In this document: positions 45,156 through 56,189 of the stretch, in pieces
Numbering within the stretch: position 1 is the first letter of the stretch
Layout of the letters: every line of letters starts with the position of its first letter
NCBI GenBank assembly: GCA_004194705.1
Contig: SADC01001234.1
Coordinates: 23,808 to 87,807, forward strand
DNA: 64,000 bases
Source of the DNA: Ditylenchus dipsaci
Taxonomy: Eukaryota > Nematoda > Chromadorea > Rhabditida > Anguinidae
Direction: 5' to 3'
Position numbers and translations under genes: made by a program
Notes under the pieces: generated by a model
Databases searched by the model: none
Told to the model about the DNA's origin: nothing
Seen by the model: the letters and a program-made list of their open reading frames with translations, nothing else

Positions 45156-46620
45156 ACAAAATTGCACCAAAAAAGTGGATTTGCGCCAGAAAAGTATCGT
45201 CTTTTTATTTTAACACTAGAAGACGGCTGATTTTGAGACCTCTAGTGTTTCAGGTAATTTTTTCGCAGAGTTTGAATAAATAAGTCTTGTCACGGACTGC
45301 GCAAAAAAATTGTGATACTGCGTCTATGGACAAAGATCGCAAAAATCTATAATACTAATACGAATTTGCTAAATTTCGAATATCGAAACAAAAAGCTCAA
45401 GAAAAAGCTTTCAATGACCTCATTTTTTTTTCGATTACACTTTCATGAAGAAATCAGAATGGCATACGTCCACTGAAAATTACTTTTTTGCAAGGCGGGA
45501 ATTTTAAATGTGGTAAAATCTATGATATTATGATTTTTGCGATTTTTGCACAAAGACGCCATATCTCAAATCTTTGTGCATCCGTGATTTGTCCAAACTC
45601 TGCAAAAAACATTCCCGTGAAACAATTTAATTTTTTTTGCGGGGGTGTCGAAATCAGATGTCTTTGAGGTGTTGATAGATACAAAAACAAATTAATACCA
45701 ACGCCAAATTAAATCTCTAGTGGAATTGCATGCCGCGAATGGTCTATCGCAAAATTTCATTTATGCCATCTTTGCAGGTGCAGATTTTGAACGCCTCGAC
45801 TTGGTAACCAAAATTTCAATGGAAAGAGTCTGCCGCAGATGGAGGGTCATCATTCAAGCATATGGTTGGCGAAACACAACCTGCTTCGATTTAATGCGTA
45901 CACTTACATGAAATTATGAAAGTAGGAAATAACGAAAGATTGAGAAGGCTAAAAAAAAGGTGATTTTGTGTTTGGAACATTTATTTGTGTACAGTTGTTG
46001 TAAATTTCTAGTTTTGCTGCCATTGCCAACAGATGTGCTCCTTACTTGATCAATGTGAAATTGACGGGGTTCTACTACGCGTTCTACTTCAGCTTTTGCT
46101 GGGACGTGCTTCTGAGCCGAATCCAGTCAATCAGCTGCAACATTTAGAGATTCCTGATTGCACACTTGGTTATTCTCAGCTTAGACAAATAGCTGAACGA
46201 TTCACACCCTTAAAAGCATCAATATCGCTGAATGCTTTCAATTGTAAGTTGTCAATGACTTTCAGTTTCTTTTGCAACAATTTTATTGACATTTAAAATA
46301 GCAATAAAATTTAAAATAGATCTATTAGAACTAATTCTTGCAGACCACAGCATTGGATGACTTTTTCATAACTTGCAGTGTACTTGAAAATGGTCTTGGA
46401 ATGCAACCTAACAGATGTGTCTTTTGAAAACATTCCATACACACTAAAACACTTAAAGATGGCCTTCTCGAAATAAGAAGTTCAACTAGCTCAAATTGGT
46501 AATCGATGCCCCCAATTGGAGTATTTGAAGCTAAGTAGAGATATGCTTGACTGCGATTTAAATTTGCTGTTTTCCAAACTCCAAAAGTGAGTCTTTTTTT
46601 AATTCATAAATTTAGTTTAA

Positions 46621-47075
46621 AGGGCATGCTAGTCGCCGATGGAGACAGGTCAGTTCGCCCCACGATCAGTTTGCCCCGGTCAGTTCGCCCCAAGATCAGT
46701 TCGCCCCGTTTTCAAAAATGACCATTATGCCATAAAAAACAAACCCAAACTTATTTTTTAACTTTTTTGTAGTTCGGGAACATTTTGAGTCCATCCTAAC
46801 ATACGCTGGCCTACCCTTGCCTAAGCTAAAACAAAAACGGGCGAACTGATCGTGGGCGAACTGACCGGGCTAACTGATCATGGGCGAACTGACCGTACAC
46901 CGTCGCCGATGGGAATATTTTGAAAGGCGGTCACCAGCGAAATTCAAACGAGTATAATTTGACGAAATTTAGAAAAGTCGAGGAAAAATTGTACCCCCAC
47001 TAGGAATCGAACCGACGACCAACTTTCGCAGTCGCCGCCGCTATCCCACTAGGCCACCGATGCTATCGAACAAAG
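46621..47075. mobile_element. TTAA MITE with tRNA-like module (minus), invaded by a word fold-back
   Basis: Left end TTAA then AGGGCATGCTAGTCGCCG. About 20 bp in, a fold-back of 46640-46905 built of GATCAGTTCGCCCC words has inserted; the host element resumes with CGCCGATGGGAATATTTTG. The minus strand at 46990-47060 has a tRNA-like GGCCTAGTGGGATAGCG and GTCGGTTCGATTCC. No right end. Confidence 0.7.
46640..46905. mobile_element. Fold-back with GATCAGTTCGCCCC word arms
   Basis: Left arm has four words of the type GGTCAGTTCGCCCC / GATCAGTTCGCCCC; right arm has the complement GGGCGAACTGATC in the same number. The loop contains GCCTACCCTTGCCTAAGC. A single truncated word block is at 10914-10952. 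Confidence 0.7.
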
Positions 47076-47081
47076 ATATAG

Positions 47082-47280
47082 TCAAACCTCTATATAACGC
47101 CCCCCCCTAAAAGTTCGTTCCCACCTTGGGTCCGACACTTTTTTTAGCTCGATTTTCAAAGCTTTTTTTAAATTCTGTTTTGACAGTCTGGTCGCAAATA
47201 TCGCAAGGATTCCGATTTGCCGATCGTTTTTCAATATTTGAATAATTTTACTATAAAAAATACAAAACCTCTATATAACA
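47082..47280. mobile_element. TA fold-back, left arm only (word CCTCTATATAACGCCCC)
   Basis: GTCAAACCTCTATATAACGC at the outer end, core GGTCCGACACTTTTTTT and CAGTCTGGTCGCAAATATCG, and AAACCTCTATATAAC again at the inner end, where it is cut. Confidence 0.75.
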
Positions 47281-47697
47281 AAATATCCGCAGCTGCGGAT
47301 ATTTTTGACCTGTAAGGCTGAAAATGAAATTTATCGTACTTTAGGCTGAATTTAGGCTGAATGTGATTGTGTTTCACTACGTTTGTGGCCTAGATTATGA
47401 GAACATTTTGAAAGTTTGAACAGTGATTTTGGCTTTACCAAACTTGAAATATGACTAAAAGTGTCTCTAAATATTGAATTTAAAAATTAGCCGAGGAAAG
47501 ACTAAGCTACCTTTTAAAATTCAATATTTAGAGACACTTTTAGTCATATTTCAAGTTTGTGGAAATAGCAAGAAAATACATGAAATAAATAAATAGAAAA
47601 TAAATAAATAAAAATAAAGAAAATAGCAGGAAAACATTTATGACTATTTAGAAGTTTCCAAATGTCTTGAAACCCTCTCTACGGGTCCGCGACAATT

Positions 47698-48335
47698 GAC
47701 CGCCTGGGCCGATTGACCGACTGGACAATTGACCGACTGGGCAAGACCGACTGGGCAATTGGCCGCCTGAACAATTGACCGCCTGGTCCGCTTGACCCCG
47801 TGGCTTTTTGACTACTTACACGCTGAAACCGATAAAGACGTTGTTTCCGACCACTTTCATCGAAAATTTTGATTTTTCTAGATTTCTACCTGACGCCTTC
47901 GGCAGGCAACCTAATTCAATAGGAAGCCCCTTTGGGGGTACATGGTACGGGATAATAGCTGACCCTTTGATGACCCACATAGCTTTTCTTGGTGCAGCAA
48001 CAGTAAGCTTTCAAACCATCATGTTATACGTCATTTTCTTCTTCGCTTGAATAGTCGCTGAGCTCGTTAACGATTAGGCGCACGAGTTCCGTATTAGCAT
48101 CTATCAGATTGCTAAATTTTTATATTTATAGTAAATATCGATGTTCAATGAAAAACACAGAAATATGAATTAATACATAGTCGGACTTTAAAAATGAACA
48201 GACAAAAGATGAACATAGTCAAAAAGCCACGAGGGGTCAAACGGCCCAGGCGGTCAATCGTCCAGGCGGTCAATTGTCCAGTCGGTCAATCGGCCCGGGC
48301 GGTCAATCGGCCCGGGCGGTCAATTGTCCTGCTCC
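47698..48335. mobile_element. Fold-back with CAATTGACCGCCTGGGC word arms
   Basis: Left arm has about six words (CAATTGACCGCCTGG / CGATTGACCGACTGG), right arm about six complementary words. Next to them GTCAAAAAGCCACG and complement. Resembles Drosophila FB architecture: inverted arms made of short tandem repeats. In LRR gene B. Confidence 0.75.
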
Positions 48336-49444
48336 CCCTCTCTACTGTCGAAAGGTAAAAAACGATAAAATTTATTTTCAGCCTCAAGAAAGTGGTTATC
48401 TGTGAAATATATACCTGTGCAATTGCCCCTTTGACCATATGAAGGAGCTCAGGTATTTGAAGATTCATCCTGAAAACTCTCTTTCTGACCCCCTACTGCA
48501 ATCCATTGGGCAGATCAGACAGTTGACGAGTTTTTCTCTGGCTGCATGTGAAGGGCCGAAAACTGTAGCGAAGATGGATTGCTGCATTTGGTCAATCTCC
48601 AGCAATTAGAGCATCTAAATCTGGATAGAATGAACTGTTTGACTGATTGGATTCTAATGCAATTGCTGAAAACAACTCTGAACTCAAAGTATTATTTGCT
48701 GGGTTTTTATTTGAATTGAATAACTATATGTGATTTTAGTATTTGAACGTATCTGGGTGCTCTCTGATCACTGATGACTCTATTATGTATGTGCGGACAC
48801 TTGTATTCAATTGAACAAGCTGAATGTCAGCTATTGTGCTGGTGTGACAGGGAAACACTGGACGCGATCATTCAGAAACTGGTGGGTGAACATGGAGACA
48901 TCCTGCCTGCACACATGAGCCAAAAAAACTTATTTCAATTAGACTACTATGAATCAGGGATTCATAAGAAGAAGATCAAATGCGCCTTGCAAATCCCTGG
49001 CTTTTGATAGTCTAAGATTCTGTACAATGAAAATTATAGCTTTAGTTTGACCGTGATGTTTCTATTTATCGAAAATATGGGCGGGTATTAACATCCACTT
49101 CACTCTACAATCATTGTGGACGTAGCTTCAAGAGCCTGAAATATTTTTTATTTATCACACATTTTTTTGCAATATTAATAATTTTCATAGAACACTTGAA
49201 AGCAACATAATATACATGGCAACATTAACATGGAAATTTTTCACATTTTCTCAAATTCAATCCCACTAGGATCCAACTTTTCACCTGAATTTCCATTTTG
49301 GTCTTTGGGGCACTTTGATTCAGTCTATACACTGTAAACTTGTTATAGTGACACATGGATATAGTGACACTGATGTTATACACCCCTGAGACTGTAGAAA
49401 ATAAGCCTCATTGAATAGTAAGCAGTGTTGTAAATCTTAGAATT

Positions 49445-49650
49445 GCGGCATCGGCACCAGCTCACGGCACTGAACCTAATAATTCCGCACCGGCACCAGC
49501 TCACGGCACCGACTTTGAAAATTTCGGCGCCGGCACCGGCTCACGGCACTAACCCTGAAATTCCGGCACCTAAAAATTTCGGCACCGGCACCAGCTCATG
49601 GCACCGGTGCGGTGCCTGAGCTGACGGTGCCCCACCGGTGCCACTTACAG
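49445..49650. repeat. CGGCACCGGCACCAGCTCA minisatellite
   Basis: About four units of roughly 50 bp, much richer in GC than the surroundings, ending in an inverted GGTGCCTGAGCTGACGGTGC. Confidence 0.65.
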
Positions 49651-50624
49651 CACTGCTAGTAAGAGTAGTCAAAATACTAGCCTTGCTCCCGAACAAGTAT
49701 TATTTTGCATGTGCTGCACACATGCAAAATAATATAATAACTTTTGTACGTAAATAGAAATAGTAATCGAAAAAGAACAAAGAAATAGTAATAAACAAAT
49801 GGATTAGAGGGCATGAAAGTATTTTTAGTCTCTAAAAATTGTGATCCAACAAGACGAACAACGCACAGTTTAAACACCAAGTGTGTTTTTTTTTGTCAGA
49901 AAAGGCATATTTTTTAGGGTTTTTTTTATTGTTTCCATTTTTTATAAATGTTTTTTTTACAACTGCACATGTTTTATGTGCTTACGCGCATCTAAGGTTC
50001 TAGGCTTTCATTTGGGCAATCATGAAAAGGGTGTTTTTAGTTAGTGCTAGAATTTTAAAGACATCCAATTTCGTGCATCCTACCCTTCTGACATACTCTT
50101 TTGTGGCTGAGTCAAACCTTTGCTAACTACCCGGTTCTCTGATTTTCAAAGTTGAGAATGGTTTTTGATAGATAAAATACAATATTTTGGGCTAGAATAG
50201 TTTTTTATATGGTTCAGGGCTCATGAGTAGGCTGATTTTTTGACCACACGCCAGATTTCTTCTAATAGAGTCAACCCTTAAATTCGAAAAACGTTTTTGG
50301 GCATTGTGTTTTGCACGCATTCTTGATTAATTTTCTCAGGCATCTTCCACTCCTTTGTGGCTCATCTCACTGACTACAAATTGAGTACAGTGAACTCCCT
50401 CCATAGTGTACACCTCGCCATTGTGCACACCGGTTCCGATTCGTTTGGCCGATTTCGTTGTAAATTCATAGTAACGGACCCCCGCCATAGTGCACCTCTG
50501 CCATAGTGCACACCTGGCGCCGGTCACTGGGTGTGCACTATGGAGGGAGCAGACTGTAGTAACTTGTCTGAGATTAGTATTCAAAAGATCCAAACACGTG
50601 TGATGTCATTCTAGTAAATTAACC

Positions 50625-51010
50625 AGCGTTTTCATCACTTTCAGTGATGAAATGTTTAATTGAATTTTGAGCATCATGTGAATATCTTATCATCTTGATG
50701 TAGCGCAGCTCAAGAGCTACAAAACCAAATGTCACTAAATGATTCTTAAAATCCGATTTTTTATATAAACTTTTGGAAAATGGCCGAAATCTCTAAAAAT
50801 GGTGTGAAAACTAGGTTTGTGGCCGTTTCTCAAGCAATTGATTTTTTCTAAAAGCCCAAATCTCAACACTCTGATTTTAAAAAATCATTTGGTAAGCTTG
50901 GTTCTGTGGCTTTGAGCTGCGCTACATCATGATGATAAGATGTTTACGTGACGCTTCAATTTCAATTGAACATTTGATTTATGACAGTGATGAAATGATT
51001 GTCATCTTCT
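50625..51010. mobile_element. Fold-back with TTTTCATCACTTTCAGTGATG ends
   Basis: Arms complementary over about 110 bp, including GTAGCGCAGCTCAAGAGCTAC. Relatives: 42160-42440, 60440-60830 and 63360-63600. Confidence 0.65.
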
Positions 51011-51044
51011 CAAAATGATCTATCAATCAAAATGCCGCATTTTT

Positions 51045-51712
51045 TAATTTTTCGTAAATAACGTTTAATAACTCCTAAGTATTTTTATATGCTTAAAACG
51101 ATAGAAAATTTATTTTCCAACACTTTCCACATAAAAATTGATTTTTGAAAAAACATTTTTCTGACTAAAATTTAACTTTTGTCTTGGGGGACCAAGGTGA
51201 ATCACCTGGTACTAAGGTTTCTACCGTGTTTTGGTCACTGGAGCTGGGCAAAAAGAGCCACTATATGCATTTTTAATCAAGAGTCTTGCTCGGATTATGT
51301 CTAAGGATAGTCTGTGCGCGCATCTCTAACCAACAAGCCCCTGCGCCCCCGAAGGGGTTTTACAACCAAGCCTCCTGCGCGCGTAAAAGGGGTTGCTTGG
51401 GTTGAGATGCGCACACCCACACACCTTAGACACCAATCACTCGAAAGTGACTCTGGATGCATGAAACATGTATGCACACCAGAGTTTATTCACGCGATAG
51501 GTCCCAGTTAACAAAATTATGTTCAAATTTTTTGTGGTATCCAGGTACCCTTTCAGGTTGGATTGCCTTGGGGGACCGAGGCAAAAATTCAAAATTTAGT
51601 CAAAATTTTTTTTTTAATTTTTTATGTGAAAAAGTGTTAGAAAATAATTTTCTTATCGTTTTAAGCATATAAAAATCACTGAGAAGTCACTTAAACATTA
51701 TTTACGAATCAG
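51045..51712. mobile_element. Fold-back carrying CTTGGGGGACCAAGG and a nested repeat
   Basis: Arms run from TTCGTAAATAACGTTTAA.. through ATTTTCTAACACTTTTTCAC-type sequence to TTGGGGGACCAAGG; the 51228-51545 copy of the TTCG-hairpin repeat is the loop. Confidence 0.65.
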
Positions 51713-52572
51713 TAAAAAATGTGTCCCCCTGTGGGCCCGAACAATCAAATTAATAGACACAATAAAAAGCGAAGCAAAAGCGAAATTATTCGAAAGACGA
51801 ATTGAATGCTGCAGTGCTGTTCAATACCACTTGACTTGTTGATAATATTTGCAGACAATAATCAATAGTCAAGATATTGTTGACCAATAAAGTAGTCAGC
51901 CAATTGATGAATTCTGCACTGCTCAGTCGATGCTAACCACAGGGTCTCCATTCCTTGATTTGCGTAACCTACTTGTTTTTACAAAGTCTAGTCATAGCGA
52001 TTTGGAGAAAGGGGGGGGGGTCTTCGCTACTATCGCTAAAATTTCGAGCAATATTTTTGACAAATATTGTGTAGGCAAGTAGTGGTCGTGCAGATCTTTG
52101 ATCTTATCTCAAATTTGATAGCCATTCGATGTTAGACAGATAGAGGAAAATTTATAGACAATGTTGTTGGCAATCACAGAAAATATTTTCGAATTTTTAT
52201 GTGGCGAGACAATTTAGGGAAAATATTGAAAGGTTGAAAATTCTTTCGCAAATTTATTGCTTCCAAAAAATATTTCGACGCAACTGCCATATACACTACT
52301 CCACCCCAAGTAGCTGATTCTCTCTATTCACAATGAAAATAATTAAAAGTCAGGGTCAAACTTTGGAATTTTAAAAATATCAAAACAATCTTTTTTTCAA
52401 GTTTGAAAAGACGCCAGAGGCACCAACGTTAGAATTCATGAAACCCATGCAGAAATTGTGCGTATAGTGTATGATTAACCACCATCTTATGGATCGATAA
52501 TTACAAGACTGCAATAATACACTCCGTTACTGCAAAAGCCCTTACAAATTAAAGTGTTGTGGCTTTATTCTA

Positions 52573-53296
52573 TAGGGTTGTCGAATCGAGCGTCGATTTC
52601 GAACTTTTCGCTCGAAAGTTCAAATTTTCGAATTTCGAGCGGAAATTTCGAATTTTCCGAGCGCTCGAAAAAAATTTCGAATTATGCTTTCGAATTTTGA
52701 GCGCTTATTTCGAGATATAGTTCGGAACTTGCAGCACACAAAAAGAATGTAATGGTGAATTTTTTTGTTTAGAAAAAAATGCCAAAAGGATTTGGAAAAT
52801 CGTTTAAGAAGTCGGTGGAAAGACTATTTTCACTTGTGGGGAAGAGCTTAGACTGCCAAAGAGTAGATCAACAACTCATCTTTCGGGTCACCTGAATCGG
52901 CAAGCAAGGAAAGTTAGCGAACAAAAATTGGACTTCTGAGGCGAAAAAAGCCAGAGCGTGCTTTTTGCGATCTCAGAGTCTCCGATCTGCGCCGTTTGAT
53001 CAAGCACACTATGAACAAAGAATTAGTTTTTTCGCCGCTTATTCGTTTGATGTGGTAAAGCGGTCGGTGTGGTCGATTAACCATGGTTCGATCAATTTGT
53101 TTCTAAAAAATCATTAATGAGGCGGCGAAGCCGCTGAAATTTTCGATTTCGAATCGAGCGCTCGAAAATTTCGAATTTCGAATCGACGCTCGAAAATTTC
53201 GAATTTCGAATGTCGAATCGAGCGCTCGACTCGAAAATTTCGAATTCGAATATCGAATCGCGCTCGACTCGAAAATTTCGGCGCTCGACAACCCTA
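52573..53296 (+). mobile_element. hAT element with transposase dimerisation-domain remnant, TSD TTATTCTA
   Basis: Ends TAGGGTTGTCGA and the complement, exact duplications TTATTCTA at 52565-52572 and 53297-53304. The arms are dominated by TTTCGAATTTCGA-type palindromes. Between them, an ATG frame at 52779-52895 reads SVERLFSLVGKSL and VDQQLIFRV, matching the hAT C-terminal dimerisation motif (ERLFSxAG.. LLFL). It is thus a deleted derivative of an autonomous hAT transposon. Only 38 codons remain and cannot act as transposase. Confidence 0.85.
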
Positions 53297-53443
53297 TTAT
53301 TCTAAGTATCGCCGAAACACAGCGTGTCAGTCTATCAAATCCATGAAAAATGGGTTTGAATTCGAATTCAAAATCTAACTTTCGTGTCAGGACGACGTGA
53401 AAAATATTAAAGTTTTAGCCGCTACTGTAATATAACCCCCCTT

Positions 53444-55645
53444 AACACTGTCATGCCGAGTGTACCAAGTGAGGCTTCTGGTGCAGATTTCACGGAGAAC
53501 ACGATAAGAAAAGAACGAGGTCGAAAAGCTTCCTTTTTGACATTTTCAGTGTTTGAAGGTAGCTAATTTTCGACCATCTGCCATACTAATATTAGGGTAT
53601 TTATAGGTGATACTTGCTCAAATTTATGTATCACCTGGGCGTGTAATATCTCAAAATGTAGCATAGGATCAGGGCTATCTATTGCGCACAAAAGTTTAGC
53701 AATAATATAGAAGTTGCAAAATAAATATTAATTAATCCACTTAGGTTCACGATCTGAAAATTCTCTGTTTCAGAAGTAAAGTAGCTCTAACTTCCTCACA
53801 GTCTTTTTTCAAGCAAAAACTTAAGCACATCTTGTTGCTCGAATGCAGAGCTACAAAATGCCTAAACTTGCCACAAGTAAAACATAAAATACACGTCCCT
53901 TCAGTTAAAGACAAATTTTTTTTAGATGTTTTTTATCAAAATATCTCGCAAACATTGCTAATGGACAGTCACCAATGCTTTGGATTCTGAATTACGGTCT
54001 CCTTGCAGCTGGTTTTTGACAGACAGAGCAGTGAAAGCGACTATTCTTAGGCACTTGTAGCAGCGGGCATTGTCTTAGATAAGGTGTAGGTTCTTGTACG
54101 CATTGGTGTAAACGTAGCAGTTGCTAGAGGAACTTCTTGACTGTTGATTTTCTTGGACGTATTCATTTAACATAGAACAGCGCAGTTGCATGTTCACCGT
54201 AAACTGATTTCACATTTACTGCAGCTCATGATTTTCTTTCCTCTTTCCTGATTTGTGGCATCCATAACAATGATTCACTTGAGCAGCAGTTCTTGTCCGT
54301 TGCTTTACTTAGAAGCTAAACTTTTTTGAACTTTACCAATGTAAACGTGACTGGGAGCCAACCTTTTATAGTTTTGATCTATTTGTTGAAGCCCTCATCT
54401 CATCCAGTTTTCCACAGAAGACTTCGTTCTTTTTGCTCTCTCATCAACTGGTCGGCAGTTGAAAAAAATAGTTCAAAGACCTTCTTCTTCGTTGCGAGAA
54501 ATGAAAGATGCGCATCTATGTTGTACGAATACAGAATTCGTTCTGAAATACAAAAGCTGACTCACCAGCGATGAGTTTAGTTGTCGAAACGATTCATGGA
54601 CTTCGAGATGTGTATCTGTAACTCCAAGCTTCAACCAGAGTCCCACTAATGTTTTATCTCAGCATCATCTGTTTCATAAGCAAATGGGGGTACGGTTCTT
54701 TTGTTTCTCTTTATTGCCCCTATGCAACGAGTGATAGACAAATTGGTATTATTCACACCGCTAAACACATTACAAAGCCGTATAAAAAATTATGAAAAAA
54801 ACTAACAGTTTGATCAAATCTGGCGAAAAAAGCCAAAAAGTGCTTGTTCTGATTCAGATGGAAGCTTGAGCCAGTTGCTAGATTGAAACTCGTTCTTCCT
54901 TGCATTTCTTGAGGATGCTCCTTCTTCCACAGATTCAATCGTCTTCAGCATTCGGCAACACAATTTTGGCGAAGAAAGAAGTCGTCGTCGTCTTTCATTA
55001 ATCTTCGCTCCTTGTTCTTCTTCTAATCGCTTTCGATAGGTTTCTTCGGAGAATTCATCAAGCGCATTGCGGTCAGCAAGTCGATAAGCCATTTTCGAAT
55101 AAATTTTAGCGATCTGCAATTTAAAAAAGGCTATAATGAAAAGGTACCAAGAAACAACGGTTGCAGCTTATCTTATCAGTGTGTACATTAATCAAGATAA
55201 AGATCATGTGGTTTGCAATTCAGTTCTTTCATGCAAGTTTAGACTCATTTTTCTCTGCATTCGAGCAACAAGTGTGCTTAAGTTTTTTGAAAAAAGACTG
55301 TGAGGAAGTTAGAGCTACTTTACTTCTGAAAACAGAAATTTCCAGATCGTGAACCTAAGGGATTAATTAATATATTGCAACTTCTATATTCTTGCTAACT
55401 TTTGTGAGCAATAGATAGCCCTGATCCTTATGCTACATTTTGAGATATTCACGCCCAGGTGATACATTATGAGCAAAGTATCACTCTAAAACCCTTAAAA
55501 TTGTATGTGCAGATGTCGAAATTAGCTACCTTCAAAACATGAAAAGTGTCAAAAAGGAAGCCTTTCGACCTCGTTCTTTTTCTTATCGTGTTCTCCTTGA
55601 AATCTGCACCAGAAGCTCACTTGGTACACTCGGGCATGACAGTGA
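53444..55645. mobile_element. 2.2 kb element with about 400-bp TIRs and non-TIR internal sequence
   Basis: 53444-53860 and 55240-55640 are reverse complements (ends CACTGTCATGCC). The 1.4 kb interior is single-copy here and contains exon-like sequence on the minus strand. No transposase motif is visible and no clear TSD was found. Confidence 0.75.
54400..55119 (-). other. Exon-like sequence inside the 2.2 kb element
   Basis: On the minus strand a 101-codon frame (54814-55119; ADRNALDEFSEETYRKRLEE, ERRRRLLSSPKLCC) and a spliced-looking stretch with donor GTGAGT and TTTCAG acceptor near 54573-54550 (then SFLATKKKVFELFFSTADQL and REQKERSLLWKTG) look coding. Charged, helical, no family recognised. 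Could be a captured host gene fragment or remains of an element-specific gene. Confidence 0.35.
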
Positions 55646-56189
55646 AATAATATTAATGCTTAGGATTAGGCTTACGTTACTTGGGCCTTAGCATTAGGCT
55701 CAGGACAACACGTAATAATTTTACAATTCAAAAAAAGTATGGTTTTGGCGTACCTGACAAAATTATTGGGGGGGGGGAGAGTATTTACAGTAGCTTCTTT
55801 TGGGGAGGGGGGGGGGGGCGGTTAATATGACGTAGCGTCAAAAGTTTTGTTTCGGGTGAGAGTCGAACCTTCGACAGAAAGACAACCTGGGCAATACGAC
55901 AGCATATGAACGAACACCCCCCCCTCCCAATAGTATTTCTCTCTAGGATCTTTTTCATATTTCCCTAAGCCTACTTAAGCCTAAGTTAGCGCGCTACACA
56001 TTGCAAAAAGAAATTAAAAAATCAAGCGAAACCAATAGGACGCTTAGAGAAAATAATCTTCGAGCTGGGGGGTGTTGCACTTCAATTTTCACGAGCAATA
56101 CTACTGCAACCACACAATCAATGATTTTTTTTATAAGTTCTTGATGTATTTTTTCAGTTTCAAAATAGATATCTCGGTTGAACCACGCG
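55646..56189. repeat. TTAGGC-like words, poly-G tracts and a tRNA-like word
   Basis: GGATTAGGCTTACG and GCATTAGGCTCAGG near 55660-55700; runs of 9-12 G at 55768 and 55808; minus-strand GGTTCGACTCTCACCCG near 55860; 7-8 C at 55917; GCCTACTTAAGCCTAAG near 55970. Confidence 0.45.

Larger units (their letters stand above)
44631..49007 (+). pseudogene. F-box/LRR gene B, decayed
   Basis: Exon 1 (44631-44684) encodes QALPVEIM, the start of an F-box; 45721-45911 continues with FERLDLVTKISMERVCRRWRVI, the F-box helix that binds SKP1. LRR exons follow at 46033-46243, 46379-46586, about 48383-48697 and 48740-49007. They match paralogue A and the fragment at 4.8 kb. Lesions: exon 1 and 2 phases do not join; an in-frame TAA in 46379-46586 (created by a 3-base net loss relative to the 4.8 kb copy); frame changes near 48430, 48555, 48660, 48800 and 48865. 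The introns hold fold-back elements at 44895-45155, 46640-46905 and 47698-48335. F-box/LRR proteins recruit targets to SCF ubiquitin ligases. This copy can hardly make one. Confidence 0.65.
49008..52564. other. Repeat region, no gene
   Basis: Contains TATAGTGACAC words (49340-49375), a CGGCACC minisatellite (49445-49650), a CCATAGTGCAC word fold-back (50388-50560), a four-copy fold-back (50625-51010) and a large fold-back (51045-51712) with the TTCG-hairpin repeat in its loop. 49680-50380 and 51720-52560 show nothing I can name. Confidence 0.55.
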
